The notes under the pieces: generated by a model
The model's input: the letters and a program-made list of their open reading frames with translations, nothing else
The model's database searches: none
Told to the model about the DNA's origin: nothing
Made by a program: the position numbers and the translations under genes
Part shown: positions 1-5,077 of the stretch, piece after piece
Layout: every line of letters begins with the position of its first letter
Numbering within the stretch: position 1 is the first letter of the stretch
From: Peptococcaceae bacterium UBA6116
Lineage (GTDB): Bacteria; Bacillota; Desulfitobacteriia; Desulfitobacteriales; Syntrophobotulaceae
NCBI GenBank assembly: GCA_002423425.1
Contig: DIWC01000035.1
Span: 37,825 to 42,924, forward strand
DNA length: 5,100 nucleotides
Direction of reading: 5' to 3'

Positions 1-612
1 GATATCTTTTTTAGCGACTTTTTGCTCAATTTTAAGAAACTTGGCAACATATTTGCCGATGATATCAGTTTCGATGTTTACAGTATCTCCGGTTCCCTTA
101 AACCCTAAAGTAGTATTCTTCGCAGTGTGGGGAATCAAAGATACTGTAAAACGATCTTTGCCAACATCAACGAGTGTCAGCGAAATCCCGTCGATAGCAA
201 TCGAACCTTTAGGAAGCAAATTATTCGTGATTTCATTTGTAGTATCAATCTGATAGACTTTAGCTATGCCAACTTCACTAACGGCTGAAATCCAGCCCGT
301 ACCATCAATATGACCGCTGACAAGATGGCCGCCTAAACGCGTCTGTAATTGCAGGGCTCTTTCCAGGTTTACATGGGAATGTTGCTTTAATTTTTGCAGG
401 GTTGTTTTAGTGAGAGTTTCGTACATAATATCGACGGCAAAATCCCACTGAGACAGCTTGGTTACGGTCAAACAAACACCATTTACGGCGATACTGTCTC
501 CAATCTGAGTTTTATTCAAAACCTTCTTGGCATCAATGGTTAATCTTGCTGAGTCTTTAAACGAATCAAGTTTTTGGACTGTTCCCAATTCTTCGATGAT
601 TCCGGTAAACAA
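1..612 (-). CDS. ribE: Riboflavin synthase alpha chain, 3' end beyond window
   Basis: Riboflavin synthase converts two molecules of 6,7-dimethyl-8-ribityllumazine to riboflavin plus a pyrimidine that is recycled, the last step of the cytosolic pathway. The 204 codons in the window cover both lumazine-binding barrels. The first has FTGIIEELG at residues 2-10, NGVCLTV at 44-50 (Cys48 matches the conserved active-site cysteine) and GGHLVSGHIDG at 94-104. The second has KGSIAIDGISLTLV at 135-148 and NIETD at 179-183. The family is usually about 215-220 residues, so only the extreme C-terminus is missing. The start is TTG: the family begins MFTGIIEE, and TAA and TGA lie in frame just upstream, so no longer start exists. 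It follows ribD by 26 nt and should be co-transcribed with it under FMN control. The gene is named ribB in Bacillus subtilis nomenclature. Confidence 0.96.
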   Translation of the reverse strand, partial: MFTGIIEELGTVQKLDSFKDSARLTIDAKKVLNKTQIGDSIAVNGVCLTVTKLSQWDFAVDIMYETLTKTTLQKLKQHSHVNLERALQLQTRLGGHLVSGHIDGTGWISAVSEVGIAKVYQIDTTNEITNNLLPKGSIAIDGISLTLVDVGKDRFTVSLIPHTAKNTTLGFKGTGDTVNIETDIIGKYVAKFLKIEQKVAKKDI

Positions 613-617
613 TCTTT

Positions 618-626
618 ATCACTTCC
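618..626 (-). promoter_or_regulatory. Ribosome binding site of ribE fixing a TTG start
   Basis: The minus strand reads GGAAGTGAT, one base from the ideal GGAGGTGAT, five nucleotides before TTG at 612-610. Together with the two in-frame stop codons just upstream, this settles TTG as the initiation codon of riboflavin synthase. Confidence 0.85.
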
Positions 627-638
627 ATCTATATGTCT

Positions 639-1742
639 TTAGCTATTATCCACATATCCCGAAAATTTATAATTTCCGTCGATTTCACATAGTTCCATAT
701 TTGTTATCCTGACAGCGTCCTCCATTTGAGACAGGATAAAACCTGAAAAAGGGGAGGGGCCCTGACCTGCAAATTTTGGGGCGATAATAAACTCGATTTT
801 ATCAATTAGTTTTTCTTCGAGCATTTTTCCGGCGAGGATACCGCCGCTTTCGAGTAAGACGCTATTCCAGCCTTTGATCGCAATGTCTTTCATCAGCATC
901 GTTAAAGGTACGTATCTTTCCGTATCGTATTGCCAGATCTTAACATTTGCTTTTGCTCTGATTTCTTTGAGTTTATTTGGGTCAGCAGCGTGCGAGACGG
1001 CGATGATCGTAAGCCCCGAGGTAATGGTAAGAACGTGAGCGTCCAGAGGAAGGGAGAGGGTGGCATCGATGATAAGTCTAACAGGGTCCCGGCCGCCCTC
1101 AATATTCCGGCAGGTTAGGAAAGGATTATCATGAAGAACGGTATGACTGCCAACCATGATAACGTCGTAAATATTTCTTAGGCCATGAACATATTGCCGG
1201 GCACCATCGGAAGTAATCCATTTGGAATCACCGGAATATACAGCGGTTTTGCCGTCAAGCGTTAAAGCACATTTGTAGAGGACAAAAGGAGTTTTTTCGG
1301 TAACAACTTTTAGAAAATGTTCATTTATTTTCTTAGCTTGATCGCCAAGCACTCCAATTTCAACTTGAATACCGGCATTTTGCAGTTTTTTTATACCCTG
1401 TCCATTAACCAAAGGATTGGGGTCGGTCATGGCGATGCAAACCCGTTTGACCCCGGCTTCAATCAGAGCCTCGGCACAAGGAGGAGTTCGGCCAAAATGC
1501 GAGCATGGCTCTAAAGTGACATAAACATCAGCACCGTTTGCTTTTTCTCCGGCAGTCTGCAAGGCATTGACTTCAGCATGGGGAGTTCCGGTTTTCGCAT
1601 GATAACCTTCACCGACAATCTGTCCGTCGCGGACAATAACACATCCCACAAGTGGGTTAGGACTGGTTCTGCCTATAGCGGAAAGGGAAAGATCTAATGC
1701 TCTTTGCATGAACAGTTTATCTTGAGTACTTTCATTATCCAT
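639..1742 (-). CDS. ribD: Bifunctional riboflavin biosynthesis deaminase/reductase RibD
   Basis: RibD deaminates 2,5-diamino-6-ribosylamino-4(3H)-pyrimidinone 5'-phosphate and then reduces the ribosyl side chain with NADPH, the two middle steps of riboflavin synthesis. The 367-residue length is normal. The N-terminal cytidine-deaminase-like domain (about 1-145) shows its zinc site as HAE at 55-57 and PC...PPC with Cys80 and Cys89; Glu57 is the expected proton shuttle. The reductase domain (about 150-365) shows KCALTLDGKTA at 157-167, WITSDGARQYVHGLR at 175-189, DNPFLT at 205-210 and LLESGG at 296-301. ATG is preceded by GGAGG with a 6-nt spacer. It is the first gene after the FMN riboswitch and terminator, with ribE 26 nt downstream. 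It is also called ribG in Bacillus. Nothing essential appears missing. Confidence 0.97.
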   Translation of the reverse strand: MDNESTQDKLFMQRALDLSLSAIGRTSPNPLVGCVIVRDGQIVGEGYHAKTGTPHAEVNALQTAGEKANGADVYVTLEPCSHFGRTPPCAEALIEAGVKRVCIAMTDPNPLVNGQGIKKLQNAGIQVEIGVLGDQAKKINEHFLKVVTEKTPFVLYKCALTLDGKTAVYSGDSKWITSDGARQYVHGLRNIYDVIMVGSHTVLHDNPFLTCRNIEGGRDPVRLIIDATLSLPLDAHVLTITSGLTIIAVSHAADPNKLKEIRAKANVKIWQYDTERYVPLTMLMKDIAIKGWNSVLLESGGILAGKMLEEKLIDKIEFIIAPKFAGQGPSPFSGFILSQMEDAVRITNMELCEIDGNYKFSGYVDNS

Positions 1743-1772
1743 TTAGATCCTCCATGGATATTTTTTCAAAAT

Positions 1773-1793
1773 AAAAACCCAGATTACTCTGGG
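1773..1793 (-). terminator. Riboswitch-controlled intrinsic terminator before ribD
   Basis: On the minus strand CCCAGA, a GTAA loop and TCTGGG form a 6-bp hairpin (1778-1793) followed directly by five Ts. It lies between the FMN aptamer and the ribD ribosome binding site, where an expression-platform terminator is expected. Its 5' arm together with the start of the loop (1786-1793) is exactly complementary to the 5' edge of the aptamer (1937-1944), which supplies the competing antiterminator. Confidence 0.85.
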
Positions 1794-1839
1794 CATAAAA
1801 AACGGATTTCACGCAGCGCATCCCAAAACGGAGCACAGC

Positions 1840-1944
1840 ACTCTTCTCATCCAGACTTTAACTGTCGGCTTCGTATTTGCAACGAATCAGCCATAAGGCT
1901 CGCGGGCTTTACCGCCGGTAAGGAATTACACCTATCCCCAGAGT
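1840..1944 (-). ncRNA. FMN riboswitch (RFN element) aptamer
   Basis: The minus strand carries the conserved RFN blocks in order: GGGGATAGGTGTAATTCC, ACCGGCGGTAAAGCCCGCGA, AAGCCGACAGTTAAAGTC and TGGATGAGAAGAG. The P1 helix closes by ACTCT (1940-1944) pairing with AGAGT (1840-1844). FMN binding is known to stabilise this fold and to favour premature termination in rib leaders. The variable arm between the GCCCGCGAGC block and the AAGCCGACAG block holds a short hairpin (ATTCGTTGCAAATACGAA). It lies about 100 nt before ribD with a terminator between, so control is by transcription attenuation. Confidence 0.97.
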
Positions 1945-1976
1945 TTATAGTATTTACTTGTCATTTAATTCAATAA

Positions 1977-2516
1977 CTATAATACTTCATAATTTGTAAG
2001 AATGCAATCCTTTCGCAATAAACCTAAAATTATCCCGTCGCAGTATTCTCCATTTACATAATAGGCTTCACGCAGGGTGCCTTCAATAACAAAACCAAGC
2101 TTTTGGTAACAGGACAGGGCCCGGGTGTTTTTTTGCCATGTTTCAGCTGTTAAACGGTGAAAGTTCCATTGCCTGAAGAGGAATTGGATGAATATGGCTA
2201 ATGCGTCAAAGCCATAGCCACGGCCCCAATGTTCTTTACTGCCGATACCCACAAACAAACGGGCAGAGCGGGCAGGGATATTGATCTCGTCATAACCAAC
2301 CGTTCCTATTAGTTGTCCTTGCTTATCGATTATAGCATAACGATACTCATCTTCTTCATACATTTTTCTTTCAATTTCCTCCCGCCGCAGCATAGTTGCC
2401 GGCGGCCAATTGCCGCTTACCCAGTATGAGAATTCAGGATCATTATACCAAGAATATAAACTTTCAAGATCACCATCATCCAAAGGACGTATATGGGTTA
2501 GTTTTCCAATTAACAT
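1977..2516 (-). CDS. GNAT family N-acetyltransferase, RimJ/RimL-like
   Basis: This is a 179-residue acetyl-CoA-dependent N-acetyltransferase of the Acetyltransf_3 (RimJ/RimL-like) type; its substrate cannot be read from the sequence. Visible family features are the N-terminal IRPLDDGDLESLYSWYNDPE (residues 9-28), the strand LIGTVGYDEI (69-78), the acetyl-CoA loop HWGRGYGFDA (96-105) and the motif NTRALSCYQKLGFVIEGTLR (130-149). The start chosen is the ATG at 2516, preceded by GGAG (2523-2526) with a 6-nt spacer. A start 11 codons upstream at 2549 is open, but it has no visible binding site and enters the IS110 remnant, so that extension is probably chance. No clear promoter was seen upstream. 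It precedes the rib operon in the same direction, but the rib genes have their own promoter and leader, so a functional link is not implied. Confidence 0.88.
   Translation of the reverse strand: MLIGKLTHIRPLDDGDLESLYSWYNDPEFSYWVSGNWPPATMLRREEIERKMYEEDEYRYAIIDKQGQLIGTVGYDEINIPARSARLFVGIGSKEHWGRGYGFDALAIFIQFLFRQWNFHRLTAETWQKNTRALSCYQKLGFVIEGTLREAYYVNGEYCDGIILGLLRKDCILTNYEVL
1979..2007 (-). promoter_or_regulatory. Probable sigma-A promoter of the rib operon
   Basis: On the minus strand TTGCAT (2002-2007) and TATTAT (1979-1984) are separated by exactly 17 bp. A transcript starting near 1972 would include the complete aptamer, which begins at 1944. The nearer TATAAA box just before the aptamer would place the start inside P1 and destroy it, so this upstream pair is preferred. 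The promoter lies within the last codons of the acetyltransferase gene. Assigned by consensus match only. Confidence 0.6.
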
Positions 2517-2534
2517 ATAAATCTCCATTCTGCC

Positions 2535-2794
2535 GCTACGCGTCAGCACAAATAGCGGTGAAAGAACTGAGCGGCGGCGATATCGGTGCTTTCAAGGATT
2601 GGCTGCTGCTTAACAAGTGCCTGGATGTTTGTATGGAATCCACCGGAAAATACTGGATTCCCATGTTTAACATCCTTGAAAAACACGGTATCCGGGTTAC
2701 TATCGCCAACCCCAAATGGGTCAAGGCTGTGAAGGAAAAGGCACTCAGGCAGGCTATCCGGTTGATACAATCTCAAGGGCTATCTGTGGGATAG
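2535..2794 (+). pseudogene. IS110-family transposase remnant with internal deletion
   Basis: IS110 transposases are DEDD-type recombinases of about 330-430 residues. The remnant encodes a typical IS110 N-terminal segment, with FKDWLLLNKCLDVCMESTGK followed by YWIPMFNILEKHGIRV and ANPKWVKAVK. In intact members this is followed by a K-x-D-x-x-DA-type stretch. Here it runs directly into EKALRQAIRLIQSQGLSVG and a stop, which resembles the usual C-terminal end of the same family. The join is near 2729-2740, so more than 200 residues, including the rest of the catalytic domain and the C-terminal serine region, appear to be lost in frame. The extreme N-terminus with the first catalytic Asp is also missing, cut near 2520-2540 next to the acetyltransferase start. 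It cannot be an active transposase. The match to the C-terminus is from memory of the family. Confidence 0.8.
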
Positions 2795-2897
2795 TTCCTA
2801 ACGTCTCTTTTTTGCGCTGCTTTCAGCAGGGCTGTTTTTCCTGTGTCTTTTGTCCGACGCGTTTGTTGTTTCTTTCAAGCTAACCTCCATATTTGTT
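2795..2897. other. Short noncoding stretch between IS110 and GGDEF remnants
   Basis: No supported gene. The plus strand has a 5-bp hairpin, CTGCT-TTC-AGCAG (2817-2829), followed after 5 nt by five Ts, which is a weak terminator-like structure. This could be what is left of the 3' noncoding end of the IS110-type element. Neither end of the element can be placed exactly, because IS110 elements generally lack terminal inverted repeats. Confidence 0.4.
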
Positions 2898-3140
2898 TTA
2901 ATCTGCAATTGCTTTGCCACCATTCAAATCTGTATCTGGTAAGATGGCAATAAATTCTTCTCCGCCGTAACGGGCGACAAAGTCGCAGGGGCGTTTAACA
3001 ATATTGCTTAACGTTTGAGCAACTTTTATTAAACAATCATCTCCCGCTTGATGACCATAGGTGTCATTATAGTTTTTAAAATAGTCAATGTCGGTGAGCA
3101 GTAAGGCTAATTTGAATAATGAGTATCTAATAAAAATCTT
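2898..3140 (-). pseudogene. GGDEF diguanylate cyclase domain fragment
   Basis: GGDEF domains make cyclic di-GMP from two GTP. The minus strand encodes an 80-codon open stretch containing LTDIDYFKNYNDTYGHQAGD (metal and nucleotide contacts), the RPCD inhibitory-site motif (RxxD), five residues, and the active-site GGEEF at 2952-2966, followed by IAILPDTDLNGGKAIAD and a stop at 2898-2900. The core signature is intact, but about the first third of the domain, any sensor region and the last 40 or so residues are absent. An in-frame stop lies at 3141-3143 and recognisable similarity starts near 3120. No start codon or ribosome binding site precedes it. It is a relic cut at both ends and should be inactive. 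Confidence 0.9.
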
Positions 3141-3143
3141 TTA

Positions 3144-3356
3144 AAAATACCAAACCATTTGTTGAACATAAAAAGATTTGCCTTCCAAAGTATTTAATAT
3201 TTTTCTATATTCCACATTTCTCTAACAGTTCCTTTATAATTTTAAAAACTCATAAATATATAAAAGAGTCTGAACAACTACTACAATTACCCAGGAGTTT
3301 TCTAATACTCCTCTCAGGAAGAGAAGTTAGTCTATAAATAACCTTTTTTTCATTAT
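3144..3356. other. AT-rich noncoding stretch without recognisable genes
   Basis: No open frame with family features was seen on either strand. The stretch is AT-rich with scattered stops. It contains one small stem, AGGAGT/ACTCCT with an 8-nt loop (about 3294-3313). It separates the GGDEF relic from the 22-bp inverted repeat and looks like decayed or intergenic DNA. Confidence 0.5.
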
Positions 3357-3402
3357 CCTCCTTAAAATAAGCCCGGCATTTGCCGGGCTTATTTTAAGGA
3401 GG
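3357..3402. repeat. Perfect 22-bp inverted repeat, probable bidirectional terminator
   Basis: The arms 3357-3378 and 3381-3402 are exact reverse complements around a central TT. The inner part GCCCGGCA/TGCCGGGC is GC-rich and the flanking TTATTTT on either strand supplies a T-rich tail, so the hairpin could terminate transcription in both directions. The outer CCTCC/GGAGG ends extend the symmetry further than terminators usually need, and no intact gene ends here on either strand. It could instead be a small mobile palindrome or the edge of an element. Confidence 0.75.
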
Positions 3403-3684
3403 TTTGTCCTGCAGGGGCGATAACCTGGCGGTGAAAGTCCACTATAGGGGTTTGTAGTTGGGAGTTCATCCTTTGAGTTATAATTTTTGGAGAGATGCGG
3501 CTTTGAATGGATAATAATATGCCTCGTAGTCCTTGTCTTAGGTCTAATTTTTAATTGCGGAGCACATGAAAATGATCCATATTAACACCGATGAGGTGTA
3601 TTTTTATGCCCATATAGATTGTCTCATTTGTTAAAAGAAAAACATATTATATTAAGCAGAGAAAAGATGGAATAGCCTTGTCGC
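3403..3684. other. Noncoding stretch with a possible group II intron 5' motif
   Basis: No supported coding region. Positions 3417-3450 contain GCGATAACCTGGCGGTGAAA followed by GTCCACTATAGGGG, which resembles the GGTGAAAGTCC hairpin near the 5' end of domain I in bacterial group II introns. The helix would carry a C-A mismatch, and no GUGCG boundary, reverse transcriptase or domain V was found. A weak hairpin ACACC-GATGA-GGTGT followed by ATTTTTAT (3585-3607) could end transcription from the left. TTGTTA (3628-3633) and TATTAA (3650-3655), 16 bp apart, are a poor but possible promoter for the genes to the right. Confidence 0.35.
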
Positions 3685-3688
3685 TTAA

Positions 3689-3781
3689 ATAATAACAATC
3701 GCTGTAGCAGCAATAGCTGGGGGAGCAATAGGGTTTGGAAGTTCTGCACTGGCGATAATTCAGTCTTGCAGTAGGAAGTGA
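3689..3781 (+). pseudogene. C-terminal remnant of a small membrane protein
   Basis: An open stretch of 30 codons reads as a hydrophobic, glycine- and alanine-rich segment (TIAVAAIAGGAIGFGSSALA) ending ...CSRK and TGA. It looks like one transmembrane helix. No ATG, GTG or TTG is available in frame and TAA lies immediately upstream at 3686-3688, so it appears to be the tail of a truncated or frameshifted gene. Its stop is 7 nt before the endolysin start and overlaps that gene's ribosome binding site, the spacing of a former operon partner. The family is not recognised; a holin-like or other phage membrane protein is only a guess from context. Confidence 0.4.
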
Positions 3782-3788
3782 TTAAACT

Positions 3789-4460
3789 ATGATGCCTTTA
3801 AAAAACGCGATAATTACTAATCCCTATAAAGCCCCACCCTCAGAAGGGGTAAATTATGCCAAACTGTATCATACAGGAATTGACCTTATCTCAGATAATC
3901 TCACCGTTTACGCTACCTTGTCCGGGATTATCACTGCCAAAGGTTACGATCCGCCGGGATGGGGTAATTATGTTATACTCAGGCACAAGGATAAATACGA
4001 TCTTATCTATGCTCATTTATACTCGGCAAATGTAGTCAGGGGGCAGAATATAAGTGAAGGTGATAGGTTAGGCATAGTTGGGGTCACAGGGCAAGTTACC
4101 GGGTCTCATTTGCATTATGAGGTCAGAAAAGCACCTTGGGAGCTTCAGAATGATATTGACCCTGCAGTGTTTCTTGGAATTTATAACCGGAAAGGACCGG
4201 CAGAAAGTATCAAGGAGGAAATAATGATTAAGAATTTGATTGTTTGTATGCCAGGTCCGGACGAAAGAGCAGCCGGCTATTTGGGGGATTATCTTAAGTC
4301 TCCTGTGTGCCTTGTGAGAAACGTCACGCAAGAATTGATTGAAGCTGCCGAAAAGATTTATGTTATCGGAACAGAAGAAAAGGTATCGAGTAAAAGTATA
4401 AACATTGTCGGAGATAATCGCTATGATACCTGTCAGAAAGTGTTGAATATATGTAAATAA
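3789..4460 (+). CDS. Phage-type M23 endopeptidase (endolysin)
   Basis: A 223-residue zinc metallopeptidase of the M23 (LytM-type) family, expected to cut peptide cross-bridges of peptidoglycan. Zinc ligands are visible as HTGID (His28, Asp32) and the second His of HLH (His109). His76 in YAHLY and His107 complete the active site. The catalytic domain spans about residues 5-130. Residues 146-223 form a second domain ending YVIGTEEKV...GDNRYDT, which resembles the CW_binding_2 wall-binding repeat (RxxGxxRYxTA type). No signal peptide or transmembrane segment is present, fitting a cytoplasmic phage lysin that needs a holin. AGGAAGTGAT precedes the first ATG with a 6-nt spacer; a second ATG follows immediately. 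A holin-like gene lies 38 nt downstream. AAGGAGG and an ATG inside the frame at codon 146 could yield the C-terminal domain alone. Confidence 0.88.
   Translation: MMPLKNAIITNPYKAPPSEGVNYAKLYHTGIDLISDNLTVYATLSGIITAKGYDPPGWGNYVILRHKDKYDLIYAHLYSANVVRGQNISEGDRLGIVGVTGQVTGSHLHYEVRKAPWELQNDIDPAVFLGIYNRKGPAESIKEEIMIKNLIVCMPGPDERAAGYLGDYLKSPVCLVRNVTQELIEAAEKIYVIGTEEKVSSKSINIVGDNRYDTCQKVLNICK
4212..4226 (+). promoter_or_regulatory. Strong internal ribosome binding site and ATG in the endolysin gene
   Basis: AAGGAGG (4212-4218) lies 5 nt before ATG (4224-4226), in frame with the endolysin at Met146. It is closer to the ideal Shine-Dalgarno sequence than the gene's own start and falls exactly at the boundary between the peptidase and the C-terminal domain. 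Initiation here would make a 78-residue free C-terminal domain. Confidence 0.65.
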
Positions 4461-4480
4461 CCGCCAGGAGGCGGTTATAA
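4461..4480 (+). terminator. Small hairpin between endolysin and holin-like gene
   Basis: CCGCC-AGGA-GGCGG (4461-4474) starts directly after the endolysin stop codon and is followed by TTATAATTTT. The 5-bp GC stem is short and the tail is interrupted, so it may be a weak terminator or an intercistronic stabilising hairpin. The next gene has its own ribosome binding site but no obvious promoter, which favours partial read-through. Confidence 0.45.
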
Positions 4481-4498
4481 TTTTAAAGAGGATTTATT

Positions 4499-4672
4499 AT
4501 GTTAGCGAAAATTGCTAAATTGATTGACGTTAAAACAATTGTCACTTTCTCAATTGTCGGCGCAGTCATTTATTTGGCTGTAACCGGAAAACTCGAAGCA
4601 AATAAGGTATACGAACTTTGCATGATTGTTGTGACTTTCTTTTTTGTGAAAAAAGCGGATGAAGCAAAGTAA
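4499..4672 (+). CDS. Small holin-like membrane protein
   Basis: A 57-residue protein with two hydrophobic segments, about residues 13-29 (TIVTFSIVGAVIYLAVT) and 40-50 (LCMIVVTFFFV), separated by a short charged turn (GKLEANK), and a charged tail KKADEAK. The size, two-segment topology and position just after an endolysin fit a small phage holin that permeabilises the membrane so that the lysin reaches the wall. No specific holin family is certain. GAGG (4488-4491) stands 7 nt before ATG. The second segment is short for a full membrane span, so a single-span or peripheral role is possible. The gene is intact. Confidence 0.75.
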   Translation: MLAKIAKLIDVKTIVTFSIVGAVIYLAVTGKLEANKVYELCMIVVTFFFVKKADEAK

Positions 4673-4773
4673 AAGAAAAGCCCAGAGAATGGGTAACGTT
4701 CCAAGGATGATTATATGTAATATTTGACGTGATGGCAAGAATAATTCTTCGACAAAAGAGAGGTGCACTTAAA

Positions 4774-5034
4774 ATGTTCCAAATAACCTTAAGAACCGCT
4801 AGGGAATTGTGTGGGTATACAATTGAAGATATTTTAAAGTATAGTAAATTGTCGCTAGAGGCATGTATGGAACTTGAGGGAAATACGGAGTTGTTAGACG
4901 TGAGCCATTTACGCATGATTAAAAAATTACTTCCCATAAGCCTTGACCTTATATACATAGGCAAAGAAACTGATTGTATTAACCACAATAGGGTACAAAT
5001 TAAAAGAAGTGGGTCAAAAGTGGGTCAAATATAA
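4774..5034 (+). CDS. XRE-type helix-turn-helix protein
   Basis: An 86-residue protein whose residues 5-62 follow the XRE/Cro-CI helix-turn-helix pattern: TLRTARELCGYTIEDILKYS, then KLSLEACMELEGNTELLDVS, then HLRMIKKLLPISLDLIYIG. The expected recognition helix is about 27-36. It probably binds DNA as a small phage or chromosomal repressor; its target is unknown. The ATG at 4774 is chosen because GAGG (4760-4763) lies 10 nt upstream; a 15-codon longer frame from GTG 4729 or ATG 4732 lacks a good site. The C-terminal tail (63-86) is polar and its last codons are formed by a tandem 11-bp DNA repeat, so the end of the protein may have changed recently. It lies 101 nt after the holin-like gene, convergent with the tRNA. 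Confidence 0.72.
   Translation: MFQITLRTARELCGYTIEDILKYSKLSLEACMELEGNTELLDVSHLRMIKKLLPISLDLIYIGKETDCINHNRVQIKRSGSKVGQI
5008..5029 (+). repeat. Tandem direct repeat of AGTGGGTCAAA
   Basis: Two exact adjacent 11-bp copies occupy 5008-5018 and 5019-5029. They overlap the last codons of the XRE-type gene and lie 49 bp from the tRNA 3' end. Position and form resemble integrase arm-type binding sites, but the 11-bp unit could also be a simple slippage duplication. Confidence 0.9.
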
Positions 5035-5063
5035 AAAAACAAAGCTCCGGGAAAAACCCGGAG
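5033..5063 (-). terminator. Terminator of the tRNA gene, usable in both directions
   Basis: CTCCGGG (5045-5051), an A5 loop and CCCGGAG (5057-5063) form a 7-bp GC-rich hairpin. On the minus strand, reading out of the tRNA, it is followed by CTTTG and seven Ts (5033-5039), a good intrinsic terminator 14 nt after the tRNA end. On the plus strand the tail TTCCTTATTTT is less regular but could also stop transcription from the XRE-type gene. Confidence 0.85.
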
Positions 5064-5077
5064 TTCCTTATTTTCAA

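Noticed and set aside
1704..1976. Plus-strand 90-codon frame through the rib leader
   Set aside because: It is the complement of the FMN riboswitch and terminator, whose conserved bases explain the sequence.
2396..2534. Plus-strand extension of the IS110 open frame upstream of 2535
   Set aside because: It is antisense to the well-supported acetyltransferase gene and has no transposase-like residues; similarity begins only after about 2535.
2538..2862. ACGCGT hexamers on both sides of the IS110 remnant as possible terminal repeats
   Set aside because: Only six palindromic bases match, the flanks differ, and IS110 elements usually lack terminal inverted repeats; chance is sufficient.
2798..2890. 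Minus-strand 30-codon frame starting ATGGAGGTTAGC, rich in Lys and Arg
   Set aside because: No ribosome binding site before the ATG, no recognised family, and it lies between two remnants; it may be a truncated N-terminus but cannot be supported.
3417..3450. Cobalamin riboswitch suggested by GGTGAAAGTCC
   Set aside because: The conserved B12-box region (GCCACTG-type) and the other core blocks are absent, and no cobalamin or transport gene follows.
4550..4988. Two long minus-strand frames opposite the holin-like and XRE-type genes
   Set aside because: They lack ribosome binding sites and family features, while the plus-strand frames have both; they are antisense shadows.
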